The notes: generated by a model from the sequence alone, not told the origin. A stretch of DNA of 64,000 nucleotides from Glycomyces lechevalierae (GCF_027622945.1 NZ_JAPZVQ010000017.1:1-64000), one strand, 5' to 3'. Shown: positions 8,661-16,674, numbered from the stretch's first letter. Program-made: numbers and translations.

Positions 8661-9763
8661 GACACCTTCTCCCGTTCTGCCGCTTCGAGTTCGCGCACGA
8701 TCGGCAGCACGTGCTCCCCGAAGTACGCGACGTCCTCCAGGTAGTGGAGGAACCCGAGCAGCAGCAGGTTCACGCCGCGGCGCTTGTACTCGATGATGCG
8801 GTGGGCGATCTGCTCGGGCGTGCCGATAAGACCGGTCCGGAACCCGTCGTTGTACTGGACGAGGTCGGCGAACTCCGAGTCCTGCCACATGCCGGTCTTG
8901 TCGCCTGTGGACTGGCCGGCCTGTTTGACGGCGGCCCCGAAGCCCGCGACGGCCTCGCGGTCGGCCTTGTCGATGATCTCGCGCAGCACCTCCCGCGCCT
9001 CGGCCTCGGTGTCGCGGGCGATGAGGAACCCGTTGACGCCGAAGCGGACCGTGCGGCCGTGGACCTGCGCGACCTCCCGGACGTCCCGGATCTGCGCCTC
9101 GACGCCCTCGGGGGAGTTCCCGTTGGCGAAGTACCAGTCCGAGACCCGCCCGGCCATACCGCGCGCGTCGATCGAGTTGCCGCCCTGGAAGACCTCCGGG
9201 TGCGCCCGGCCCTCGCCCGCGACCGGCTTCGGCTTCAGGTCGAAGTCGTGGAGCCGGTAGAAGTCGCCGCTGAACTCGGCGTGCTCGGAGGTCCAGATCT
9301 CCTTGACGTACCGGATGAACTCCTCCGAGCGCCGGTAGCGCTCACCGTGTTCGAGCCACGGTTCGCCGAGCTTGGTGAACTCGTCCTTGAACCAGCCCGA
9401 GACGACGTTGACCGCGGCACGCCCGCCCGAGAGCTGGTCGGCGGTGGCCACCCACTTCGCCAGCACCCCCGGGTGCCACAGTCCCGGATGGATCGCGGCG
9501 ATCACCTTGAGCCGCTCGGTGGCCAGCAGCAGCGCGAGACTGAAGCTGGTGGACTCGTGCTGGTATGCCGCCCCGTACGAGGCGATGTAGCGGACCTGCG
9601 AGAGCGCGTACTCGAAGCCGTTGTCCTCCGCGAGCCGGGCGAGCCGCTTGTTGTAGTCGTACCCCCAGTCGGTGCGCTGCTCTATCTTGCTCACCACCAG
9701 GCCCCCGCTGACGTTGGGCACCCAGTAGGCGAATTTCAGCGGCTCGGAAGCCGATGCGTTCAT
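8657..9763 (-). CDS. sfnG: Dimethylsulfone monooxygenase SfnG
   Basis: A 368-residue LLM-class enzyme. The start at 9763 is supported by a GGAGGA site. The N-terminus KFAYWVPNVSGGLVVSKIEQRT, the block AIHPGLWHPGVLAKWVATADQLSGGRAAVNVVSGWFKDEF and FQGGNSIDARGMAGRVSDWYF are hallmarks of SfnG. SfnG converts dimethyl sulfone to methanesulfinate with FMNH2. It is coupled to the downstream SfnB-like gene by an ATGA overlap. The flavin reductase at the operon end probably feeds it. The assignment within the LLM class is by recalled family motifs. Confidence 0.88.
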   Translation of the reverse strand: MNASASEPLKFAYWVPNVSGGLVVSKIEQRTDWGYDYNKRLARLAEDNGFEYALSQVRYIASYGAAYQHESTSFSLALLLATERLKVIAAIHPGLWHPGVLAKWVATADQLSGGRAAVNVVSGWFKDEFTKLGEPWLEHGERYRRSEEFIRYVKEIWTSEHAEFSGDFYRLHDFDLKPKPVAGEGRAHPEVFQGGNSIDARGMAGRVSDWYFANGNSPEGVEAQIRDVREVAQVHGRTVRFGVNGFLIARDTEAEAREVLREIIDKADREAVAGFGAAVKQAGQSTGDKTGMWQDSEFADLVQYNDGFRTGLIGTPEQIAHRIIEYKRRGVNLLLLGFLHYLEDVAYFGEHVLPIVRELEAAEREKVS

Positions 9764-9797
9764 GGACTCCTCCAAAGGGATTGGACTGAATGGACGG

Positions 9798-11039
9798 TCA
9801 CGTGTACCAGGTGGGCGCGGGCAGCTCGCCCGTGAGCGCGTAGCGGCCGACCTCGGCCCGCTTGTGCGCCACCGGGTCGTGGAGCGAGTGGGTGCGGATG
9901 TTGCGCCAGTACAGGTCGAGCCCGACCGCGTTCGCACTGGCGCGGGCGCCGGTGACCTCGAAGATCCGGGTGCCGATCTCCAGCCCCGCGTCGATCGCGG
10001 TCTGCTTCGCTGCGGCGATGACCACCGCGGCCTCGCCGCGTTCCTCGGGTGTCACCGAATCGGCGTGGGCGTTGATCGCCTCGATCTGCGCGGCGGCCCG
10101 CTCGGCGAGGGCTTCGGCGGCCCATAGCTTCGAACGCAGGTCGCCGTAGGCCTCCTGGACGTAGAACTCGTCGACGCCGCGGTCCTTCCGGTCGGCGGCA
10201 TACGGCCAGGCGCGGGTGTGGGCCACCGTGTACGCCGCGGCCCGGGTGAGCGCGCCCTCGGCGATGCCGAGGTAGAAGTTGGTGAAGACCAGCTGGATGA
10301 GCGGGACGTTCAGGGTGTTGTAGATGCGGGGGACGAATTCGTGGCCGCCGTCTGCGGTCTCCGTGTACCCGGCCGCGGCGGCCCAGGGAACGCGGACGCC
10401 CTCGATGAGGGCCGAGCCGCTCTCGGTGAGGCGCTGGCCGAGGTTGTCCCAGTCGCCGGGGAAGGTGATGCCGTCCTGGTCGGTGGGGACGATCGCGAAG
10501 ACGTGGTCGTCGGTGCCTTCCAGGATGCCTTCGAGGACGGTGACGTTGGAGACCTTGCCTCCGGTGGAGAAGGTCTTCTTGCCGGTGAAGACGAGTTCGC
10601 CGTCCTCCTCGCGGATGACCAGGTCGTCATCGCGCGGGTTGACGGCCCCGCCGAAGAACCAGTTCTCCTGGGCCGCTTGGCGTTCGACCGCCTCGATCTG
10701 CTCGGGGGTGGCAACCAGGCGCGCGGCCCAGGCCCACAGATAGTGGTAGCCGATGAGCTGGCCGATGGAGCCGTCTCCGGCGGCGACGGCGCGGATGACA
10801 CGGTAGGCGGTGGTCCAGTCCTGGCCGCCGCCGCCGTATTCGGCGGGGGCGAGGAGCGTGACGAGGCCGGCGTCCTTGAGCAGCTGGACCTCTTCGTAGG
10901 GGGTCTGCCCGGCGCGGTCGCGTTCGACCGCGTCCTCGGCGAGCAGCGCCGCGACCTCGTGGGCGCGCCGCACCCATGCGTCGGCGGTCTGCGGTCGCTG
11001 CGACCAGTCGGGAGCGGTCCCCGGTGCTTCCTTCGTCAT
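9798..11039 (-). CDS. DszC-like flavin-dependent monooxygenase (acyl-CoA dehydrogenase fold)
   Basis: A 413-residue first gene of the sulfur operon. The order of domains is N-terminal helices (LLKDAGLVTLLAPAEYGGGG), beta domain (TGKKTFSTGGKVSNVTVLEG, GDWDNLGQRLTESGSALIEGV) and C-terminal four-helix domain ending VTGARASANAVGLDLYWRNIRTHSLHDPVAHKRAEVGRY. These match dibenzothiophene/dialkyl-sulfide S-oxygenases (DszC, SoxC). It probably oxidises a sulfide or sulfoxide upstream of SfnG. It is divergent from a LysR regulator, with a palindromic promoter element between them. Confidence 0.85.
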   Translation of the reverse strand: MTKEAPGTAPDWSQRPQTADAWVRRAHEVAALLAEDAVERDRAGQTPYEEVQLLKDAGLVTLLAPAEYGGGGQDWTTAYRVIRAVAAGDGSIGQLIGYHYLWAWAARLVATPEQIEAVERQAAQENWFFGGAVNPRDDDLVIREEDGELVFTGKKTFSTGGKVSNVTVLEGILEGTDDHVFAIVPTDQDGITFPGDWDNLGQRLTESGSALIEGVRVPWAAAAGYTETADGGHEFVPRIYNTLNVPLIQLVFTNFYLGIAEGALTRAAAYTVAHTRAWPYAADRKDRGVDEFYVQEAYGDLRSKLWAAEALAERAAAQIEAINAHADSVTPEERGEAAVVIAAAKQTAIDAGLEIGTRIFEVTGARASANAVGLDLYWRNIRTHSLHDPVAHKRAEVGRYALTGELPAPTWYT

Positions 11040-11068
11040 TGTGCTCGAGCCCTTCCTCGTAGTAACCT

Positions 11069-11091
11069 TTTCCTATCAACTTACTAGGAAA
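11069..11091. promoter_or_regulatory. Palindromic element in the sulfur operon / LysR divergent promoter
   Basis: A perfect 7-bp inverted repeat TTTCCTA (11069-11075) and TAGGAAA (11085-11091) is separated by 9 nt. It lies 30-52 bases upstream of the DszC-like start on the minus strand and about 86 bases upstream of the LysR gene. It is the only AT-rich patch in this 137-bp interval. It is placed to act as an operator for sulfur-responsive control, possibly by the LysR protein. The binding factor is inferred. Confidence 0.5.
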
Positions 11092-11176
11092 TGCAACGGG
11101 GGAGTAGCTCTCGAACATCGGTTCGGCCGATACCCCGATCGGCGGTGCCGATGGGTCTCTCGAAGGCGGGCAACGG

Positions 11177-12085
11177 ATGCGCATCGAACAACTGGAGTAC
11201 GTCGCGGCGGTGACGCGGTACGGGTCGCTGCGGCGCGCGAGCGAGCACCTGCACGTCTCGCAGCCCGCCCTGAGCGAGGCGATCAGCAAGCTTGAGCGCG
11301 AACTCGGGGTGACGCTCTTGGAGCGGCGCCGCGAGGGCGCTCGGATCACCTTGCGCGGCAAGGAGCTCCTGGAGCACATGATGGGCGTGTTGGAAGCGGT
11401 CGATCGCCTCCAATCGGCCGCGGGCGTCCCGGGCGCCGCGAGCAGCGCCATCCGCGTCGGCACCGTCAACGCCGGAACGGCGAGTCTGCTCCTGCCCGCG
11501 ATCCGCGACTTCCACCGGGACCGCACCGGCGCGCGCGTCGAGGTCCGGGCACTCCAGCAGGGCGAGATCGAGGCCGGACTCGCCGACGGCTCACTGGACC
11601 TGGGTCTGGTGAACGCTCTCGACGACTTCGCGGTGCCCACCCGCCTCGACGGCGCCGTGCTCCGCGAAGGCCGCCCGGTCGCGGTCCTTCCCGGCGCCCA
11701 TCAGCTCGCCTCGCAGGCCGAAGTGAGCGCCGCGGACCTGCGCGCCGAGCCGTTCGTCGGGATGCGCTCGGGATACGTCATGCACCGCTTCGCCCTGCTG
11801 CTCTTCGAAGGCCGCCTGCCGACCGCGTGGCACAGCGTTGACGGCGCCGAGATGGGCAAGATGCTCGTCGCCGAGGGACTGGGCGCGACGATCCTCCCCG
11901 ACTACTCGGTCCACGGCGATCCGCTCGAACGCAGCGGCCTGATCACCGTGCGGCCCATCAAGGACGACCGGACCCGGGTCACGATGTGGCTCCTGCGCCG
12001 ACGCGGCGGACGGCCCCCGGCGGTCGTGGACGACCTAGTCGCGCGCTTCAGGGCCCGATCGGCCGCCGCGGGAACCTGGCGGTGA
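11177..12085 (+). CDS. LysR-family regulator, probable controller of the sulfur operon
   Basis: A 302-residue LysR-type transcriptional regulator. It has an N-terminal winged helix-turn-helix (EQLEYVAAVTRYGSLRRASEHLHVSQPALSEAISKLERELG), a linker helix, and a periplasmic-binding-protein-like effector domain from about residue 90 (IRVGTVNAG, GLVNAL, FVGMRSGYVMHRFALLL, GLGATILPDYSV). It is divergent from the sulfur operon, the classical LysR arrangement of regulator and target. The effector is unknown; by analogy with CysB/Cbl/SsuR-type control it may sense sulfate starvation. Confidence 0.9.
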   Translation: MRIEQLEYVAAVTRYGSLRRASEHLHVSQPALSEAISKLERELGVTLLERRREGARITLRGKELLEHMMGVLEAVDRLQSAAGVPGAASSAIRVGTVNAGTASLLLPAIRDFHRDRTGARVEVRALQQGEIEAGLADGSLDLGLVNALDDFAVPTRLDGAVLREGRPVAVLPGAHQLASQAEVSAADLRAEPFVGMRSGYVMHRFALLLFEGRLPTAWHSVDGAEMGKMLVAEGLGATILPDYSVHGDPLERSGLITVRPIKDDRTRVTMWLLRRRGGRPPAVVDDLVARFRARSAAAGTWR

Positions 12086-12447
12086 CACCACCTGTCACGG
12101 CAGCCGTAATCTGTTGTGTTGCAGGTGTTTCGCTGGTAGTGCGATCTCCTTGCGCGAATTCGGTGGCGCCTGCCGGCCTCCGACTGGGCAAGGCGTCGAC
12201 CTGGCGGAAGCGAAGTCCGAACAGGATCTGACCGCCGCCGACGAAACGTACAGACAGGACACTCTGCGGCTGGCTCAGCTGTTCCCGGTCAGCGAGCACA
12301 ACCGCCCGGCAGAGACCGACGAGGACGACAGGGTCAACGAGGACGTCGAAGTCGACGAGTGGGACGTGTTCCGACAAGGGCCATCCGTACGAGTTGGACA
12401 CATGCACAGAGTTCGAGTGGACGGAGGACTGCGAGACCGAGGACTGA
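12083..12447 (+). pseudogene. Disrupted small secreted or lipoprotein-like gene
   Basis: Three frames each carry a protein-like stretch in order. A short hydrophobic leader (VTPPVTAAVICCVAGVSLVV) starts near 12083. A polar acidic part follows (DLAEAKSEQDLTAADETYRQ ... VSEHNRPAETDEDDRV, about 12195-12370). An acidic, cysteine-containing tail ends at a TGA at 12445-12447. Third-position GC switches frame at about 12150 and at about 12370. This fits one secreted acidic protein broken by two frameshifts. It is a weak call; the 480-bp interval 12086-12565 otherwise holds nothing recognisable. Confidence 0.3.
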
Positions 12448-12565
12448 CCTCCGGACGAAAAGTGACGAGATCGCCACGGATCGTGGGCGATCAAGGAAGA
12501 ATCTGGAACGCCGCCGACCGCTTGCCGAGCGGTCGGCGAAGTCCGACGCTGAAGGAGCATCGCCC

Positions 12566-12853
12566 ATGACCCGCATACCGCGAACCCGCCGCCTGCTCAT
12601 CGCCGCACCGCGCTGCTGCTCGCCGCGGCATCGACCGCGCTGGCTGCGAGCCCGGCGTACCGGCGGCGCGGGCGATTGCGGCAATATCAACGGTGGCAAC
12701 GGCACCGACACGGTCATCGTCACCGCCGGGATCGGCTTCCCTACCGGGGAGGCTCAGACCGACACCGGCAGCCTCGACGGGGGAGCAGACACCGACGTCT
12801 GCCAGCTCCTCCTCGGCACCGTCGCCGGATCCGTCACCGACTGCGAACTCTGA
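12566..12853 (+). CDS. Small secreted-type protein with compensating frame slips in its signal peptide
   Basis: The ATG at 12566 follows GAAGGAG. The frame stays open for 95 residues and ends with a Gly/Asp/Thr-rich domain containing three cysteines (DCGNINGGNGTDT, DTDVCQLLLGT, TDCEL). As read, the N-terminus (about residues 13-31) is arginine-rich and lacks a hydrophobic core. The neighbouring frame over 12604-12660 reads RTALLLAAASTALAASPAY, a textbook signal-peptide core. One missing base near 12603 and two near 12660 would restore an exported protein. The mature domain is not recognised. Confidence 0.5.
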   Translation: MTRIPRTRRLLIAAPRCCSPRHRPRWLRARRTGGAGDCGNINGGNGTDTVIVTAGIGFPTGEAQTDTGSLDGGADTDVCQLLLGTVAGSVTDCEL

Positions 12854-12943
12854 CCGACCCGGGCGGGCCGGGTCGCCCGGCGCGCCCGGACTTGCATTGC
12901 CCGAGACACGGATTCGCGGCGAGCGGATCGAACAGGAGCGTTC

Positions 12944-13417
12944 ATGGCGGCAAGAATCGTCGCGGCGGTCGCCGCGCTCGCAGTCCTCCTTATCGTCGCT
13001 CCGGCGGCCGGAACCGAGACGGAGTCCGTGGAGGAGCGCCGGTTCGTCAACGCGCACTTCGGGACCTGCCTGGAGGCCAGCTCGTTCCAGGAGACCGTCG
13101 AGGGCGCGCCGTGCTCAGCCGAAGCCGGTGACTACCAGATCTGGTACGCGATCCAGAGCGAGCAGGGCGGTCCCATGCAGATCATCAACAAGGCCACCGG
13201 CTACTGCCTTGAGGGATACCTGCCGACCGTCCTCCAGCTTCCCTGTTACGGCTCGTCCAACCCTTCGCAGCAGTGGAAGCCCGTCCCGGGGGACGGCGGG
13301 GCCGTGGCCTACGAGAACCTCGGCTACCCCGGGCGGCTCTCTCAGGGGAACCCGAACTGGTTCACGATCGGCCTCTCGACCGCCCCGCTCGGTCCCGAGG
13401 GCCTCTGGGTGAAGTGA
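12944..13417 (+). CDS. Secreted ricin-B/beta-trefoil lectin-like protein
   Basis: A 157-residue protein whose ATG at 12944 is preceded by AGGAG. It has a signal peptide (hydrophobic residues about 4-21, cleavage near PAAG/TET). The mature part has RICIN-type features: NKATGYCLEG, LPCYGSSNPSQQWKPV, and paired cysteines, as in single-repeat beta-trefoil lectins that bind carbohydrate. It is about one repeat to one and a half repeats long, shorter than a full three-repeat trefoil. It is monocistronic and followed by a strong terminator. It is probably extracellular, and the ligand is unknown. Confidence 0.7.
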   Translation: MAARIVAAVAALAVLLIVAPAAGTETESVEERRFVNAHFGTCLEASSFQETVEGAPCSAEAGDYQIWYAIQSEQGGPMQIINKATGYCLEGYLPTVLQLPCYGSSNPSQQWKPVPGDGGAVAYENLGYPGRLSQGNPNWFTIGLSTAPLGPEGLWVK

Positions 13418-13422
13418 GCATG

Positions 13423-13474
13423 CGAAAGGCCCCGGGCGCCGCACACGTCTTGACCAGGCGCCCGGGGCCTTTCG
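13423..13474 (+). terminator. Strong hairpin terminator after the lectin-like gene
   Basis: Perfect 18-bp arms at 13423-13440 (CGAAAGGCCCCGGGCGCC) and 13457-13474 are separated by a 16-nt loop. The hairpin starts 6 bases after the stop codon. Confidence 0.85.
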
Positions 13475-13711
13475 GGTCTCGCTAGCGCGTGATGCGGTCC
13501 AGGTTGGGCCCTTCACCGGCAGGGCCGCAAGCGCCTCGGAGAGGCCGGGGCCGGCGAGACCGAACGGGCCGGTCAATGTCCCTGGCCCCATGGGACCGGG
13601 TCGCGCTCCAGCTGTCGGTGGTTGCGAGCACCAGCGGTAACGCGATCTTCTACGACGCGGACTCGCCCGCGCGCCCGCTTGCCGTGGGGTCGCAGGTCTG
13701 GGATCCAGATT

Positions 13712-13762
13712 TATTGACCGTATGGTCAATAGAGGGATACTATTGACCGCATGGTCAATAGT
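13712..13762. promoter_or_regulatory. Tandem palindromic TetR operators over a promoter
   Basis: There are two copies of a palindrome, TATTGACC-GTAT-GGTCAATA (13712-13731) and ACTATTGACC with its mirror (13739-13762), centred 29 bp apart. TTGACC (13714-13719) and TACTAT (13738-13743), 18 bp apart, form a plausible -35/-10 pair, so both promoter boxes lie inside operators. The expected transcription start falls at or just before the ATG at 13751. The mRNA would then be leaderless and repressed by the TetR protein encoded by the second gene. Confidence 0.75.
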
Positions 13763-14137
13763 ATTTCCGCCGTCCGCGTCGGGGCGATGCACCGGGCCGT
13801 CGGTGCTTACGCAACGGTTGCGCTCGGCACGCTCGCCGCGCTAGCGGTCATGTCAGTCGTCGCGCCACGACTCGCGACCTCCGAAGCCTGGGGGCATGCC
13901 GTCATCGTCGGCGTCTTCGCGCTCCTGCTGGTCATGCGGTCGCGTGCCGCCCGCGGCGGCAGTGCTGCCGGGCTGCGAGCGGTCGTTGTCATCGCCGGGA
14001 TTCTCACCGCCGCGAACCTCGTCGAAGCCGCGATCCCTGGACTCTTCCCATCCTGGATGCGGGTGGAGATGCTCGCCGTGGCCGCGCTGACTCTGCTGGT
14101 CATGGTCCTCGCAGTCAAGGCCCGAAGGGCCGCATGA
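13751..14137 (+). CDS. Four-helix integral membrane protein, target of adjacent TetR
   Basis: A 128-residue, very hydrophobic protein with four predicted helices (about residues 18-38, 47-62, 73-92 and 103-122). The ATG at 13751 lies inside the second operator palindrome with no ribosome site, consistent with a leaderless message. An alternative ATG is at 13787. The family is not recognised; such small proteins next to TetR genes are often of the DoxX or DUF type. It overlaps the TetR gene by ATGA (14134-14137). Confidence 0.7.
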   Translation: MVNSISAVRVGAMHRAVGAYATVALGTLAALAVMSVVAPRLATSEAWGHAVIVGVFALLLVMRSRAARGGSAAGLRAVVVIAGILTAANLVEAAIPGLFPSWMRVEMLAVAALTLLVMVLAVKARRAA

Positions 14138-14748
14138 GCGCGCCGCCCGGAGGCCCGCGCCGGCGGCTCGATGAGGACCGCCGCCGAGCCCAGATCATCA
14201 CCGCAGCCGTCGAGGTGCTCGATGAGGTCGGCTACGGGGCGGCGACGCTCACGCGGATAGCCGACTGCGCCGCTGTCTCAAAGGGCCTGATCTGGCACTA
14301 CTTCACCGGCAAGGATGATCTGATGACCGCCGTCGCCGAGTCCACACTCACGACGCTCACCGACGGCATCGCCGACGGTCTGGACCGCACCGCGCCGGTT
14401 CCCGACGTCTTGCGCTCAGCTTTGCGCGGTGCCGCCGACCTGAGCCGGACGCACCGCAAGGAGTTGAACGCGCTTTACCGCATCGTGCACAATCTGCACG
14501 GCCCCGACGGCACACCGAAGATGACGCTCGCCTTCTACGAGACGACGTACCAGGCGCAGGAAAACCTGTTCAGGCGCGGCCAGGTGGAAGGTTCGCTCAG
14601 GGACTTCGACACCCGCGTCATGGCCGTCACCTACCAAGGCGCCGTTGACATGATGCTCGGGTACCTCAACGAACACCCCGAAACCGAACCGCGCGCGTAC
14701 GCCGACGCACTCGCCGACTTGCTCCTCAACGGCATCGAGCGCAGTTGA
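14134..14748 (+). CDS. TetR-family regulator
   Basis: A 204-residue TetR repressor. The N-terminal DNA-binding domain (IITAAVEVLDEVGYGAATLTRIADCAAVSKGLIWHYFTGKDDLMTAV, about residues 18-64) is complete. The C-terminal ligand domain (about 70-200) is helical and of average length. It is translationally coupled to the small membrane protein and most likely autoregulates the pair through the tandem GGTCAATA palindromes upstream. The ligand is unknown. Confidence 0.9.
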   Translation: MSAPPGGPRRRLDEDRRRAQIITAAVEVLDEVGYGAATLTRIADCAAVSKGLIWHYFTGKDDLMTAVAESTLTTLTDGIADGLDRTAPVPDVLRSALRGAADLSRTHRKELNALYRIVHNLHGPDGTPKMTLAFYETTYQAQENLFRRGQVEGSLRDFDTRVMAVTYQGAVDMMLGYLNEHPETEPRAYADALADLLLNGIERS

Positions 14749-14970
14749 AATGATCGCTCGTGCGAGGGCGTCGCCCTGGGAACATCGGTCCGAAGAGCCA
14801 ATTTCGGAGCCAAGTTGGCTCCTGCTTTCTCCTTTGTGGTCTGTTGCGGGTCGCCGGGTCGCCTTGTCGAGGAGTTCTTTGGAGTTTCGATTTCTGCCGT
14901 GCAACGCCGCCGGGCCGCGGGAATCCGGAGTGGATTCGCGCGGCCCGGCGGCGTGCCTGTCGGTCGGTGG

Positions 14971-15780
14971 TCAGGCGGGGAGCTTGTTGAGCTTGCGGAT
15001 CGCCTTGTCGAAGACCCCCGCCGGGACGAAGCGGCGCTGGCCGCTGATACGCCGCGCGGTCGCGCCCGCGGTGTACCGCAGGCGCGGTTTCCGGTCGGTG
15101 GCAGCGGCGACGATGACGTCCGCGACGACCTCAGGGGCGTCGCCGCCCTGCATCGCGACCGCCATCACCTCGTCGAAGGTCGTGCGGCGCTTCGCATAGA
15201 GCGGCAGCGACACCTCGGGCGGGACGGCATTGGCGTCGAACGAGGTCTTGGTGTACGCGGGCTCGACGATAAGCGCGCGGACGCCGAACTCGCGGACCTC
15301 GTGGTCGAGCGATTCGGTGTAGCCCTCGACCGCGTGTTTGGACGCGACATAGGAGGCCATGTACGGGTTCGGGATGAGACCGAGCACGGACGAGAGGTTG
15401 ATGATGCGGCCACCGCCCTGGGCCCGCATGTGCGGCAGCACGGCCTTGGTCATGCGGATGAGACCGAAGACGTTGATGTCGAAGACGCGCTCCTCCTCGG
15501 CGACGGAGCGTTCCTCGACGGCGCCGACCGAGCCGATCCCGGCGTTGTTGACCAGGACGTCAATACGCCCGTGCCGCTCGATGACCTGCTGGACGGCGGC
15601 CTGGACCGAGGACGCGTCGCCCACGTCGAGCGGGACGAAGGACACGCCGACGGCGCTCCCGGTGCCGCTGCGGCTGGTGCCGACGACCTCGAAGCCCTCG
15701 TCGGCGAGGGCTAGGGCCGCCGCCTCGCCGATGCCCGAGGATGCTCCCGTCACGAGCGCTACCTGCTTCTTCACTGCCAT
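14971..15780 (-). CDS. SDR-family NAD(P)-dependent oxidoreductase (copy 1)
   Basis: A 269-residue classical short-chain dehydrogenase. It has a TGASSGIG cofactor loop (about residues 11-18), NNAG (about 83-86), a catalytic Ser in NLSSVLGLI and the YxxxK motif YVASK. GAGGAG precedes the ATG at 15780. The protein is closely similar along its whole length to a second SDR at 44674-45489 (shared ...RMTxxVxPxMRAQGGGR and C-terminal IRKLNKLPA/IRKLNRLAG). It is divergent from a TetR gene with a large palindrome between them. The substrate is unknown. Confidence 0.9.
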   Translation of the reverse strand: MAVKKQVALVTGASSGIGEAAALALADEGFEVVGTSRSGTGSAVGVSFVPLDVGDASSVQAAVQQVIERHGRIDVLVNNAGIGSVGAVEERSVAEEERVFDINVFGLIRMTKAVLPHMRAQGGGRIINLSSVLGLIPNPYMASYVASKHAVEGYTESLDHEVREFGVRALIVEPAYTKTSFDANAVPPEVSLPLYAKRRTTFDEVMAVAMQGGDAPEVVADVIVAAATDRKPRLRYTAGATARRISGQRRFVPAGVFDKAIRKLNKLPA

Positions 15781-15796
15781 GCCGAACTCCTCAAGG

Positions 15797-15820
15797 ATGG
15801 TATTATGATCATAATACCAT
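15797..15820. promoter_or_regulatory. 24-bp perfect palindrome between SDR and TetR genes
   Basis: The half-site ATGGTATTATGA is mirrored without any spacer. It lies 17 bases upstream of the SDR start and about 54 bases upstream of the TetR start. It is a strong candidate operator for the divergent TetR repressor, and the AT-rich core (TATTATGATCATAATA) contrasts sharply with the surrounding GC-rich DNA. Confidence 0.75.
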
Positions 15821-15873
15821 GATCGCCAGGGGCGCCGGATCGAACGGAATCCGCGGCGGGAGAGGATGGCGGG

Positions 15874-16452
15874 ATGCGGTACACGGACGACCACAAGCAG
15901 ACGACGAGGCAGCGGATCATCGCGGCCGCGGGCCGCCGTTTCAAACAGAACGGCATCGACGGCTCCGGCATCGCCGCCGTCATGAAGGACGCCGGGCTGA
16001 CCAACGGCGCCTTCTATGCGCACTTCGCATCGAAGGACGACCTCGTCGCCAACGTGATCGCCGACCAGCTGCGGACCCAGATCGCGGACCTCGACGCTCT
16101 ACCGCCCGGCCGCGCCGGGATCGAGGCCTACGTGCGCTCGTACCTGTCTCCCAAGCACCGCGACCACCCTCAGGACGGCTGCCCCTCGGCCGCCCTGCTC
16201 GACGAGATCGGACGCTGCGGCGACCAGGCGAAGGCCGTCTACTCGGACGGGACACAGGCATTCGTCGGCGAGATCGCCGCGCGCCTGGCCCCTGAGGACC
16301 CGCAGTCGAAACTCGAGCAGGTCGCCAGCGCCTTCGCGCTGATGATCGGCACGCTCCAACTCTCCCGGGCCACCACCGATCAAGCCCTCTCCGCCCAGAT
16401 CCTCGAACGGGGCGCCCGCAACGCCCTCGATCTCATGCACGCCGAAAGCTGA
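15874..16452 (+). CDS. TetR-family regulator divergent from SDR copy 1
   Basis: A 192-residue repressor. The helix-turn-helix is at about residues 14-58 (IIAAAGRRFKQNGIDGSGIAAVMKDAGLTNGAFYAHFASKDDLVANV), a sequence typical of the AcrR/NemR-like group. The C-terminal domain contains the conserved CPSAALLDEIGR block seen in that group. GAGGAT precedes the ATG. It probably controls the divergent SDR through the 24-bp palindrome. A cysteine at about residue 108 (DGCPSAAL) might allow electrophile sensing, as in NemR, but that is inference. Confidence 0.88.
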   Translation: MRYTDDHKQTTRQRIIAAAGRRFKQNGIDGSGIAAVMKDAGLTNGAFYAHFASKDDLVANVIADQLRTQIADLDALPPGRAGIEAYVRSYLSPKHRDHPQDGCPSAALLDEIGRCGDQAKAVYSDGTQAFVGEIAARLAPEDPQSKLEQVASAFALMIGTLQLSRATTDQALSAQILERGARNALDLMHAES

Positions 16453-16674
16453 AGCTCCACAGGGGACTGAACGGTGTGCCTGCATGGTGTCTGCACCCGC
16501 CCGGCTCGGGGTCGACGATGCCCGCGTCCGCGCTGTGCGATCGCCCGTGGCCGATAGGTCCGCTGCGGATCTGCGCCGAAACCGGAGCATTCCTGTTGCG
16601 AATGGGCCGTTCGGCCCCCGAGTTCCAGCGGTCCGCCTGAGCCCATTTCGCCTCAGCAGTGCCATGCTCGGGCG

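Noticed and set aside
13489..13746. Plus-strand ORF of 85 codons before the TetR operators
   Set aside because: Arg/Pro-rich start, no ribosome site, and it runs through the promoter and operator palindromes.
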